Source: Longimicrobiales bacterium
GTDB taxonomy: Bacteria > Gemmatimonadota > Gemmatimonadetes > Longimicrobiales > Gaopeijiaceae
Direction of reading: 5' to 3'
Assembly (NCBI GenBank): GCA_951813395.1
Contig: OX638356.1
Coordinates: 1,095,340 to 1,159,339, forward strand
DNA: 64,000 nt
Part shown: piece after piece, positions 1-8,648 of the stretch
How the letters are laid out: each line of letters opens with the position of its first letter
Numbering within the stretch: position 1 is the first letter of the stretch
The notes under the pieces: model-generated
What the model was told of the DNA's origin: nothing
The model's input: only the letters and a program-made list of their open reading frames with translations
The model's database searches: none
Position numbers and translations under genes: made by a program

Positions 1-1181
1 GGGAGCTTGAACCGCGTTCCCTGAAGATCCGCAGTGAAAGGCGCACGCGTACGCGATCAACGGACGGACGGCCGATCAGGAGCCGTCCCGTGGAACTGCT
101 CGTCGCCGACGGCTGGGTTGTCGGCGATGGGGGAGGGTACCGCTATTTCGCACCCGACGCGCACACGCTGCTTTCCGATTCGTTCCTCGCCACGCACTGC
201 CTGCGGCTACGCGCCCGCGACGACTCGCGCCCCGACCTGGTCGGATTGGAGTTTGAGCCCGTTAGCATCCATTCGGGGCGCGCCGACATCGAGGGTGTCC
301 TTTGGCTGTCGCGCGAGACTGGCGAAGTCCTCTGGCTTGACTTCGGCTACACCGGACTGCCCGGGCTTGCGGCAGAGCATCGAAGCGATCAGATCGGCGG
401 TCGCGTCGAATTCCTCGGCGTGCCCGACGGCGGATGGATCGTGTCGAAGTGGCATATCAGAATGCCGATGATGATCGAAGAGGTTGACGGGCTCTTCGGG
501 GGCCGCCGGACGAGTCTGGCCGGAATCCGGGAGGAAGGGGGCCGGGTTCGGCAGGCGCTGCGACGCGGCACGGGACGGGTGGCCTACGCCGAGCGGTCAG
601 GGACGGTGGCCGGGAAGGTCGCGGGAGGCGCCCCTGGGGACAGAGTAGCCCTCGTGGGCATCGGTATCGACGCGGCGGTTGACGAGAACGGGAGCTTTGC
701 CATGGCCGGGGTTTCCGAGGGAAGCTATCGACTTGCCTACCTTCGTCCTTCTCTACTGGGGCTGGATCGTGAATACGTCGTGGCGAACGCCACGGTTGTG
801 GCCGGCGACACTGCGACAGTGCGCTTCGAGGTCCCTTCCCGGCAGCGCGTGCTGGCTGCGGCGTGCCAGGTGGGGGAGTTGAACCCGGCGTTGGGAGTCT
901 TGCTCGGTGACGTCTCCGATGCGGGCGGTCGCACGCTCGAGGGCATCAAGGTGGTGGCCGAGTGGGTCGAGGTGCGCGACATTGGCGACAGAATGCGTGC
1001 CGAAGCCCGCAGGGAGGAGACCATGACGAATCGCCTCGGCGAGTTCCGCATCTGCGGCATCCGGGCCGATGGTAACACTATTGCCGTGACCGTCGGTACC
1101 GGCGCGGAGCGTGCCACGAGAGAGGTGGTGCTGTCGCCGGAGGGGCCCGTCGGAAGGCTGTCGCTCACGCTCGGAAGGTAG
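1..1181 (+). CDS. Carboxypeptidase-regulatory-like exported protein, 3' part (cut by window start)
   Basis: The frame is open from base 3 to the TAG at 1179-1181, so the gene starts before the window; the GTG at 90 is only an internal codon. The middle part (LLSDSFLATHCLRLR, VGLEFEPV, GGWIVSKWHIRMP) aligns along its length with the next gene (LLSDFFLDTHCFRIR, LGLGFEPV, NGTWIVPSWHIRM). The two are therefore tandem paralogues. The C-terminal part (about residues 170-360 counted from base 90) reads like two carboxypeptidase-regulatory/CNA-B beta-sandwich units (SGTVAGKVAGG; LEGIKVVAEWVE). Family knowledge: such proteins are exported and surface or periplasmic; the substrate is unknown. No catalytic motif is seen. 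Confidence 0.7.
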   Translation, partial: ELEPRSLKIRSERRTRTRSTDGRPIRSRPVELLVADGWVVGDGGGYRYFAPDAHTLLSDSFLATHCLRLRARDDSRPDLVGLEFEPVSIHSGRADIEGVLWLSRETGEVLWLDFGYTGLPGLAAEHRSDQIGGRVEFLGVPDGGWIVSKWHIRMPMMIEEVDGLFGGRRTSLAGIREEGGRVRQALRRGTGRVAYAERSGTVAGKVAGGAPGDRVALVGIGIDAAVDENGSFAMAGVSEGSYRLAYLRPSLLGLDREYVVANATVVAGDTATVRFEVPSRQRVLAAACQVGELNPALGVLLGDVSDAGGRTLEGIKVVAEWVEVRDIGDRMRAEARREETMTNRLGEFRICGIRADGNTIAVTVGTGAERATREVVLSPEGPVGRLSLTLGR

Positions 1182-1278
1182 CTACCCCGGCGCCACCTGC
1201 ACGAGACGCCTCGCAGCCCACCGGTCAGCGCGGCTTTACTCCCGTACATACGGATACAGCGAAGGGTCAGGCGGCACG

Positions 1279-3066
1279 ATGGCGACAAGGTTGTCCATGA
1301 ACAGTACCAGACCACTTCCGCTCCTGGCCGTTCTCTGGCTCTTTGCCGGCGTCCCCCAATCCGCCAGGGCGCAGGTGGTCCGTGGCAGGCTGGTCGACGG
1401 CGTTGGAGGAAACGGGATCAGCGGCGCCATGGTAAGCCTCGTGGATCGAAGTGCCCGGACGACAGAGCAGGCAATCACGCGCAGCAGCGGCCTTTTCCAA
1501 CTTCGGGCCGCCAACCCCGGCGAGTACCGCCTCAGGGCCGACCGGATCGGTTACGCCACGATCTTCTCCGACTTCTTCGGCGTGGGCGCCGCGGACACGC
1601 TGACGATCGACTTGGAGGCACGGATCGAACCGGTCTCCCTGGAGGGGATCGAAGCGGAGGCCGATCGCCGGTGCCGCGTTCGCCCGGAGGAGGGTTTGGC
1701 CGTTGCTCGCGTATGGGAGGAGGCACGGAAAGCCCTCGCGGCTGCCGCATGGACCCAGGAACGGGGACTGTATCGGTACCAGGTGCTCCGGATCAAGCGC
1801 CGGTTGGACGACAGGGGCCGGCGGGTGGAGCGTGAAGACCGCTTTCACAGCCGGATGTCGGCCCCGGCCCCCTACGTTTCCCGTCCCGCAGACTCATTGT
1901 TGGCCGAGGGATTCGCGCGTTTCTCGACCGGGGAGTCCGAGTTCTGGGCACCGGACGCCGACGTACTTCTCTCCGACTTCTTCCTGGACACGCACTGTTT
2001 TCGGATCAGGCAACCTGCGCGCAGGCCGGGAGAGCTGCTCGGCCTGGGTTTTGAGCCGGTACCCGACCGACAAGTGCCGGAAATCGTCGGCACGATGTGG
2101 CTGCATCCGGTATCGGCGCGGTTGCAACGCATTGATTTCCGGTACGTCAACCTGAACGTCGACCCGTGGGTATTGGAAGCCTCTCCCGGAGGCAGGGTGG
2201 AATTCACGACGCTGCCGAATGGCACGTGGATCGTGCCCTCGTGGCATATACGCATGTTCCGCCCCGGTGAAACACTCGACCCTCTCACTGGCCTCGTTAC
2301 CGCCTCGCTCGACGCCATAATCATGGAACACGGCGAGGTGGTGCTTGTTCACGACGAGCAGGACACTGTCTTTCGGGGTGACATCGGAGGCCGCATTGCG
2401 GGTACGGTCTTCGACACTCTGCGGGTTGGGCTGCCGGGCGCTCGCGTGTTCCTCAACGGCGAGGGGGCCGAGGTGGTCACGGACGCCGACGGTCGCTTCG
2501 AACTCACCCACCTCGGCCCGTGGACATACACGGTGCACTATACGCATCCCAGTCTGGAGCAGCTGTGGTATCGGCCCGAGCCGGTTGAGGTCGAGATGGG
2601 GCCGGAACCGACAAGTCCGGTCCGGGTGGACTTCGAGATGCCTTCGCTCAATGAGGTGCTCGACGACGTTTGCAGCGGTTTCGGGAAGCCCCGGCCGCCC
2701 CTGCTCGCAGGAAGCCGGTTCGCTTCGTACGAGGGCATCCTTACGGTGGCCGTGACCGACGCGGAGGGGGATCCCATCTCGGAGGCCGTCGTCCTGACGT
2801 TGGCATCCGCTCTGCGGGCCGAGGATCGCGAGGACGACCGCGCCAGGATCCGCGGCCAAACCAGTGCGTCGGGGTTGTATCGAATGTGCTGGCTACCCGT
2901 GAACACGCCGCTGGAGGTGGTGGTGCTGAACAGCGACGAGAGCTTCGACCGCGACGCGTTCGAAGAAGCGGTCACCCTGGCCGAGCTCTTCCCCGCCAGA
3001 GTCCAGAAGATCACCATCGCGCCCGAGGCTCCGCACAGAACTCTCCTGGTGCGAATCGATTCCTGA
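1279..3066 (+). CDS. Carboxypeptidase-regulatory-like exported protein (tandem paralogue)
   Basis: 595 aa from ATG 1279; a second in-frame ATG at 1297 directly precedes the signal peptide (PLLAVLWLFAGVPQSARA), so either could start it. Upstream in-frame codons back to 1111 overlap the previous gene and are not used. After the signal come a carboxypeptidase-regulatory-like domain (about residues 35-100: VVRGRLVDGVGGNGISGAMV, then LRADRIGYATIF), a middle domain shared with the previous gene, and a second beta-sandwich (GRIAGTVFDTLRVGLPGARV). The spacing of 97 bp suggests co-transcription or recent duplication. No enzyme motif is visible; a structural or binding role outside the cytoplasm is inferred. 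Confidence 0.75.
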   Translation: MATRLSMNSTRPLPLLAVLWLFAGVPQSARAQVVRGRLVDGVGGNGISGAMVSLVDRSARTTEQAITRSSGLFQLRAANPGEYRLRADRIGYATIFSDFFGVGAADTLTIDLEARIEPVSLEGIEAEADRRCRVRPEEGLAVARVWEEARKALAAAAWTQERGLYRYQVLRIKRRLDDRGRRVEREDRFHSRMSAPAPYVSRPADSLLAEGFARFSTGESEFWAPDADVLLSDFFLDTHCFRIRQPARRPGELLGLGFEPVPDRQVPEIVGTMWLHPVSARLQRIDFRYVNLNVDPWVLEASPGGRVEFTTLPNGTWIVPSWHIRMFRPGETLDPLTGLVTASLDAIIMEHGEVVLVHDEQDTVFRGDIGGRIAGTVFDTLRVGLPGARVFLNGEGAEVVTDADGRFELTHLGPWTYTVHYTHPSLEQLWYRPEPVEVEMGPEPTSPVRVDFEMPSLNEVLDDVCSGFGKPRPPLLAGSRFASYEGILTVAVTDAEGDPISEAVVLTLASALRAEDREDDRARIRGQTSASGLYRMCWLPVNTPLEVVVLNSDESFDRDAFEEAVTLAELFPARVQKITIAPEAPHRTLLVRIDS

Positions 3067-3091
3067 GAGTATGTCTTCGGTTTGCGCTCGG

Positions 3092-3168
3092 ATGGATCGC
3101 CCTCGAGAGCTCTGCGTGGCGGCGCATCCGGTAGCTGTTGCCCCGGATGTTGACGATGTGGCAGCGAG
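3092..3168 (-). pseudogene. istB C-terminal remnant (IS21 family)
   Basis: About 77 bp match, with few differences, the 3' end of the istB remnant near 17.1 kb. The reverse strand reads HIVNIRGNSYRMRRH, the conserved C-terminal strand of IstB-type ATPases. Nothing else of the element is visible, and it lies in the 224-bp gap before the gamma-glutamyltranspeptidase gene. It is a scar of an old IS21-family insertion. Confidence 0.7.
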
Positions 3169-3290
3169 CGGCCGGGCAAACTCATGGGGTTGCGCCCACC
3201 GGGTGGCCGGCGTTATCGACAGCGAATGGAGGCGATGCGGGGCGGCCGGGGCGAGCGGACACGGATGCGGGTTCAGCACGGAGGGCAGTG

Positions 3291-5060
3291 ATGGGCGTAT
3301 TTCTTGAGGGCACCCACGGCGGCCGGACGGGACGACGCGCCTTCCTCAGATCGACCGCCCTGGGAGCGGCTGCAGCCGGGCTGGGGGCACGGGAGCTGGC
3401 GGCCGCGTGGGACGCGGGCGGCGCGCCGACACCGGCAATCGGCACCAACCGCACCACCGACGACGAACGCCGGGCCCTGATCGCCGAAGCCCACTTCGGG
3501 CCGAAGACGCCAGCCGCATCGCAGACCGGCATGGCGATCTGCTCGCATCCCCTGGCGACGCGCGAGGCCGTGAAAATCCTCCGCGACGGCGGCAACGCCT
3601 GCGATGCGGCGCTGGCCGCCTCGGTCACGCAAACCGTGGTCGAGCCGCACATGACGGGGATCACCGGCGTATTGAGCATGCTCCACTTCGATGCCGCCAC
3701 GGGCGAGACCACGTACGTGAACGGCGGGGCCAACGCGCCGCTTGCCCCGCTGACCGGGTTCTCGGCCGCCGACATCGCCACCGGCCGCGGCCCGGGCGTG
3801 CCGGGATTCTGGGGCGGGTTCGAGGCCGCGCTCGCGCGTCATGGCACCATGCCCAGGCGGCGGATCATGGAGGGCGCGATCACCTTCGCACGCGACGGCT
3901 TCGAGACGCATCCCTTCCTGTGGGGCGAGCTCTTCGTCATGTGCCACAGGATCGGCATGACCGAGGCCGGGCGCCGCATCTTCATGCCCGACGGCCACAT
4001 CCCGCGCCCCGGCGACCTCCTTGTGCAGTCCGAGGCCGCCGACACCCTCCAGCGCCTCGCCGAGGAGGGCAACGACTACTACTACCACGGCGGTTTCGCG
4101 GAAGAGTACTCCGACGTCGTGCAGAAGGCGGGCGGCGTCATCACGCCCGAGGACTTCGCGCACTATGAAGCCCGCTGGCAGGAGCCGGCGTGGAGCAGCT
4201 ACCGGGGCTACCGGATCGCGGGCTCGCCGCCTCCGGATCACGGCGGTTCGCTCGTGATCGAGATGCTCAACATGATCGAGCTCATGGACCTGCAGACAGA
4301 GGGTCCCCCCAACGAGTCGGCCGAGACGCTCTACCAGATGTCCCGGATCCACAACCTGGTCTACGAGGAGGGCGGCAGGCAGAACGACCCCGACAGCCAT
4401 CCGCTGCCGCTGGACGTGATTCTCTCGAAGGACTACGCGGAAATGCGCTTCAAGCTGTTGCAGATGGGGAGCGCGAACTCCCCGGCACAGCCTCCTCCTC
4501 CGCCCCCGCCTGCGGGGAGCAACCACGTCACGGTCGTAGACGGAGCCGGCAACACGGCCACCATCCTGCACTCGTGCATGTCGCTGCCCTGGAGCAACGG
4601 CCTCTTCGCCGCCGGCGTGACGGTCTGCGCGTCCGGCGCCCACTTCCTGCGCGTCATGCCGCAGCCCGGGCAGCGCGCCACCGCCTACGTCGCGCCGAAC
4701 ATCGTCTTCAACCGTCAGGGCACCCCCATGCTCGCCTCCGGGTCGCCGTCGGTGGGACTGCTGGCCAACATCGTTCAGAACACCACGAACATCATCGACT
4801 TCGGCATCCCGATCGTCGAGTCGGTGCTGAGGCCGCGCTTCGGAGGCCGGTCGCTGGAGGTGCCGGGCTCCACCATGGTCGAGGCGGACGTGGATGCCGA
4901 CGTGATCGAAGCTGTGCGGGGTCGAGGCCACGTGCTCGATGTCGTGAACCCCTGGAACTGGCACCACGGGGCCTTCGAGGGCATCCATATCGACCCGGAC
5001 ACGGGGGTGCGAAGCGCCTGCGGCGACCCGAGAAGGTGCTCGAAGGCGGAGGGGATGTAG
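3291..5060 (+). CDS. Tat-exported gamma-glutamyltranspeptidase family protein with Ser at the nucleophile position
   Basis: 589 aa from ATG 3291, chosen for the GGAGGG ribosome site just upstream and the twin-arginine leader that follows (TGRRAFLRSTALGAAAAGLG). The Ntn-hydrolase family 1019-type fold is clear: DGGNACDAALAASVTQTVVEP near residue 100, GVPGFWGGFE, and a C-terminal half from about residue 410. In the family the precursor cleaves itself before a Thr that becomes the nucleophile (TTHYSVVD in E. coli Ggt). Here the aligned stretch is SNHVTVVD, with Ser410 at the Thr position, preceded by a proline run. The glycine pair of the oxyanion loop (GSPGG) reads GSPSVG. Glutathione or gamma-glutamyl peptide hydrolysis in the periplasm is plausible, but a divergent activity is equally possible. 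Confidence 0.85.
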   Translation: MGVFLEGTHGGRTGRRAFLRSTALGAAAAGLGARELAAAWDAGGAPTPAIGTNRTTDDERRALIAEAHFGPKTPAASQTGMAICSHPLATREAVKILRDGGNACDAALAASVTQTVVEPHMTGITGVLSMLHFDAATGETTYVNGGANAPLAPLTGFSAADIATGRGPGVPGFWGGFEAALARHGTMPRRRIMEGAITFARDGFETHPFLWGELFVMCHRIGMTEAGRRIFMPDGHIPRPGDLLVQSEAADTLQRLAEEGNDYYYHGGFAEEYSDVVQKAGGVITPEDFAHYEARWQEPAWSSYRGYRIAGSPPPDHGGSLVIEMLNMIELMDLQTEGPPNESAETLYQMSRIHNLVYEEGGRQNDPDSHPLPLDVILSKDYAEMRFKLLQMGSANSPAQPPPPPPPAGSNHVTVVDGAGNTATILHSCMSLPWSNGLFAAGVTVCASGAHFLRVMPQPGQRATAYVAPNIVFNRQGTPMLASGSPSVGLLANIVQNTTNIIDFGIPIVESVLRPRFGGRSLEVPGSTMVEADVDADVIEAVRGRGHVLDVVNPWNWHHGAFEGIHIDPDTGVRSACGDPRRCSKAEGM

Positions 5061-5110
5061 GGGGGCGCGAGACTGCGCGCGCGATGGCGCTGATAAGCAT
5101 CCCATGAATC

Positions 5111-5165
5111 GCAGCAAGAAATCGTCCAAAGTCTTCCAGACCGCACGATCTGCCGTTCTCGCCGT
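5111..5165 (+). repeat. Structured hairpin repeat, copy 1
   Basis: An imperfect inverted repeat (arms 5112-5120 and 5156-5164, 7 of 9 paired) encloses a core containing ACCGCACGATCTG. Copies 2 (15.62 kb) and 3 (48.36 kb) share the core but have different, still complementary arms. Homology with copy 3 continues downstream to about 5230. It sits between the gamma-glutamyltranspeptidase gene and the conflict-like cassette. Function unknown; see findings. Confidence 0.6.
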
Positions 5166-5400
5166 GAGGCCGTGACCGGGCCTGTCGTGCGCAAATGGCC
5201 AGAAAACCGGTTCAAATGGCGAGCATTCGCGGACCGTTGACGCTGGGCTTCATTGGGGTACCGGTGCGACGGCATTATGGAGCCGTGCCCTCCACCGGCG
5301 AGAGGCTGTCGGGTATGCGACGTTCTTCGTCGAGCAACCCCGGTTCGTTCGCGGTGCCGAGGTACGTGCCAGCCGCGCGGTGGCGAACTCAGGGCGCTCG

Positions 5401-6659
5401 ATGCTAGACGAAATGGTGGACCGGCTGACGCCGATGCGCTCGTTAGGCTGCTCCTGCGTGAGACGATAGCTCTCGCACGCACCGTCCAGATCGCCAAGCC
5501 AATCCTACCGGCAGTTACCATCACCTCGGGCGCGCTGGCGGGTAAGATTGCCGGGCAGGTATCGCGGGGGCTGGCGCGATTCCGAGAAAACGAATACGTT
5601 TGGTGCGTGAACGGCGATACGCAGGGACCTGTAGGTTCGGATCCGCTCGTCAGGCGGCTGGCCGAAGCCATTGCTTGTGATCGAGCCTCAGCTGTGCTAC
5701 TGGTGGGTGCCCCTGGAATGGGGAAAACTGCCGTTCTGACTGCGGTGGCTGATCTCGTTTCGGAGCGTACTCGGGGTGGAGTCATTTGGATCAGCGGAGG
5801 GGTCGTCGCCAGCGAGGGGCACTTGGCGAAGATGCTCGGCTCTGCGGTTTGCGCCTCCCCCACGGGGCGCTCGCTCAATGCTGTGTGCGATCAACTCGCT
5901 GCCCCCGAAACCCCTCCAGTTCTTCTCGCCATTGACGACTTCGACGATCTGGTCTTCAAGCGTGAGTCCATTGCCAAAGCGGTCACCCGAGCGGTGGCCG
6001 ATGGCAGCAACTCACGGCTTGTCGCTAGTTGTCGGCCAGATGCCAAGGAGCGACTAACCAATCCGGATAAGGCGTTGGGAGCGATTCCGGGCCGCGTGCT
6101 TGTGGAAACGGACCTCTCTCTGTTTGATCCGCAGGCTGCTCGTGCGCTTATCGAGAGGCGGGCGCCACGGTTATCCCCAGCAGCAGCGGAGGCCATAATC
6201 GTCGAGTCGGGCGGTCACCCAGCCGCTCTGGTGTTCCTGAGTCGAATCGCAGGCCTCCGAAATGAACGATCGGACGACGAACTGGAAAACTTCTTCAACC
6301 TAGCGGGGGAATTCGCGGGTGCAGTGTACGCGGAGCCTTGGACGGACCTGGGTCCGCAACAGCGTGCTATCCTCGCGCAGATCGCCCGAACTGGGCGCCC
6401 AATGTCGGCCGTCGAAGTCGCGCGTGTCCTTGAGCTGTCGCCCGGTCATGTAAGCGCCCAGTTGAGCCGCCTCACCGTCTCCGGGCTGGTTTCTCGGACC
6501 CGACCACGCGGCCATCACGTGGTGGCGCCACTGCTTTCTCGCTGGATGAGTCGACGGGCAGCACGGATCGGAAGGCCGTCCAGGGCCTCGACGGGGCAGT
6601 GCGTCCAAAGCCCAGGCTTGGATTACTGGAAGCCTGAACCTAAGAGAGACGGGGCGTAG
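5401..6659 (+). CDS. P-loop (STAND/AAA-like) ATPase with C-terminal winged helix; 5' end probably frameshifted
   Basis: The clear part, from about 5436, has a Walker A (GAPGMGKTA), a Walker B (VLLAIDDFDD), a sensor-like stretch (SRLVASCRPDAKERL) and a C-terminal MarR/ArsR-like winged helix (ILAQIARTGRPMSAVEVARV, LSPGHVSAQLSRLTVSGLVS). The layout is that of signal-transducing ATPases and Orc/Cdc6-type NTPases. No ATG lies in this frame near the start. The ATG at 5401 and about 170 bp before it are in the neighbouring frame with plausible protein (YATFFVEQPRFVRG, MLDEMVDRLTPM). A one-base frameshift near 5435-5445 would join the two. GTG 5607 is a fallback start. It is the first gene of the 5.4-15.6 kb cassette; a gap of 5 bp to the next gene suggests coupling. 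Confidence 0.7.
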
Positions 6660-6664
6660 GTCCG

Positions 6665-8641
6665 TTGGGTCGCTCCTATGCCCGCGAGTTGGCCACACTC
6701 GCTGAGACTTACGCGTCGGCTCAAGTTCTTGACATCTCTTCCCTGACAGAGGTCGTCCAGACTTTCCGCACTCGGCCTCTGGTGGTTGTTGGCTCGGGAG
6801 GTTCTCTCACGGCCGCAAACTTCGTCGCACGACTCCACGAGACCGGTACGCATCTTTCGGCCCGCGTGCTGACTCCTCTTGAGTTTCTCCACAGTCCCAT
6901 GCTCAACGACTCAGGGGTGTTGCTGTTGAGTGCCGGTGGGTCGAACCCCGACATCCTGGCTGCAGCCCACCATGCGGTTAGGTCCGAAGCGGTAACCCTT
7001 GCCGCCGTATCCACTCGTGTTGGCACACCGCTCAGTGCACAGCTGAGCCAGCATCCCTACGCGACAGCGTTCGAGTTCAGCGGGCCCGCATCGAGGGACG
7101 GATTCCTAGCCACGAATTCGCTAGTGTTGACCTGCGCCGCATTGGCTCGGGCATATGATCGAAAGCTACCTGTGGACCTGCCTGCGCTAGCTGAACCCCT
7201 GAAAACGGACCTGCTTGTCCAGTCCCTCCTCCTCCCGCGCACGGTTGTGCTCGCGAGCGGCTGGGCCCTCGCCGCCGCGGTAGACCTCGAATCGAAGTGT
7301 AGCGAGATGGGGTTTGGCTGCGTGACGGTGACCGACGCGCGCAACTTCGCTCACGGACGGCACTATGGGCTCTCGCGCGTCATCGACGAGACCCTGGTGC
7401 TCGGCTTGACCACACCGGCGGAGGCGACGGTGCTTGAGAAAACGCTCGCCAAGCTGCCGGGCACGGCCACGGTTGCCACACTAGACAGCCCCCTACTGGG
7501 TCCGGCTGGATCACTGGACCTAATTGTTCGCGTACTCTCCCTTGCTGGCGCCGTCGGAGCGCACTCCGGTGTGGATCCGGGTCGACCGCGGGTCCCCGCC
7601 TTCGGGCGCGCCCTTTATCGTGCCAAGCTCCCTCGCCAACGCGCACGGGTGCGCGGTGGGGCTCCACCTGAAGATGTGTGGATACAGCGAAAAGTATCCA
7701 CGGCAGTCTGGGCAAATGTGGGGGAGGACACCCGCCGGTCTTGGCGTGTGCGATGCCGAGATTGGGTGGACGCAGTCCAATCTGAACGGGTCGGCGCCGT
7801 CGTCCTTGATTATGACGGGACGCTCTGCGAAGCGAGCGAACGATTTACAGCTCCAGCCAGCCCCGTCGGCGCAGCTTTGACTTCTCTCCTAGATCAGGGC
7901 ATGCGTGTAGGCATCGCCACTGGGAGGGGCAAGTCTATTTCGGAGGCGTTGCGCACCGTGCTGCCGCGCCGACTATGGCGTCAGATACGAGTCGGAATGT
8001 ACAACGGCGGCGTGCTTTTCCGACTCGATGAACGTCCACCTGACGAGGTGCCTCGAGAGCCTGAGGTGGAGCATGCTTACGCGATCCTCGCTGCATCCCC
8101 CGTGCTACAGCGCTTGGCCGACCTTCGCTTGCGTCCCACCCAAGTGACTGCTATGGCTCGAATGCCCTTACCGGACGGGATGCTCCGCCGCTTCGTTGTC
8201 GAGGCGCTGGCCATGGGCCAAGACCTCCCGGCCGTAGATGTATTCGCCTCTGGACATTCGGTTGATGTGATTGTCCGAACGGTCTCAAAGCGGCGGGTGG
8301 TGGAGACACTCCGGCAGGAGATACCAGAGAGGGATGGACTCAACGTGATGACGATTGGCGACCAGGGCCAAGCGGGAGGGAATGACGCCCCCTTCCTTGC
8401 TCACACTTTGGGGCTGAGCGTCGAGAGAGTGTCGAGTTCATTCGACGGCTGTTGGAACATCGCCCCACTTGGGAGTCGTCGGACCTCGGCAATGTTGCAG
8501 TACTTGGCAGCCCTCCGACCAGTTCGGGACCGTGGTTTCCGCTTCTCGATCCGCACCGCCGCAGGACTAGGACGTCAGCGAACCTTGTCCGGCTCTGGTA
8601 TGGGCGCGAGATCACAGACTCACCCCCCGCGTCAGGATTAG
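6665..8641 (+). CDS. SIS-domain / HAD-superfamily hydrolase fusion protein
   Basis: 658 aa from a TTG start 5 bp after the ATPase stop; the first residues MGRSYARELATLAETYA look like a genuine N terminus. Residues about 30-290 are a sugar isomerase (SIS) fold (LVVVGSGGSLTAANFVARL; LLLSAGGSNPDI). Residues about 375-600 are a HAD phosphatase of the Cof type: motif I D382-Y-D384-G-T, a TGRGKS motif II, a conserved K (VSKRRVVE) and motif IV GDQGQAGGND at residue 565 onward. The linker (DPGRPRVPAFGRALYR) keeps the frame, so the fusion looks native. SIS domains bind sugar phosphates and HAD domains remove phosphates. A role in making or removing a sugar-phosphate or nucleotide is inferred from the neighbours (PRTase, PfkB kinase). 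Confidence 0.8.
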   Translation: MGRSYARELATLAETYASAQVLDISSLTEVVQTFRTRPLVVVGSGGSLTAANFVARLHETGTHLSARVLTPLEFLHSPMLNDSGVLLLSAGGSNPDILAAAHHAVRSEAVTLAAVSTRVGTPLSAQLSQHPYATAFEFSGPASRDGFLATNSLVLTCAALARAYDRKLPVDLPALAEPLKTDLLVQSLLLPRTVVLASGWALAAAVDLESKCSEMGFGCVTVTDARNFAHGRHYGLSRVIDETLVLGLTTPAEATVLEKTLAKLPGTATVATLDSPLLGPAGSLDLIVRVLSLAGAVGAHSGVDPGRPRVPAFGRALYRAKLPRQRARVRGGAPPEDVWIQRKVSTAVWANVGEDTRRSWRVRCRDWVDAVQSERVGAVVLDYDGTLCEASERFTAPASPVGAALTSLLDQGMRVGIATGRGKSISEALRTVLPRRLWRQIRVGMYNGGVLFRLDERPPDEVPREPEVEHAYAILAASPVLQRLADLRLRPTQVTAMARMPLPDGMLRRFVVEALAMGQDLPAVDVFASGHSVDVIVRTVSKRRVVETLRQEIPERDGLNVMTIGDQGQAGGNDAPFLAHTLGLSVERVSSSFDGCWNIAPLGSRRTSAMLQYLAALRPVRDRGFRFSIRTAAGLGRQRTLSGSGMGARSQTHPPRQD

Positions 8642-8648
8642 TCTTCCA

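Noticed and set aside
3273-5129. Long reverse-strand frame opposite the gamma-glutamyltranspeptidase gene
   Set aside because: High-GC shadow: no motif, no ribosome site, and the forward strand clearly encodes the enzyme.
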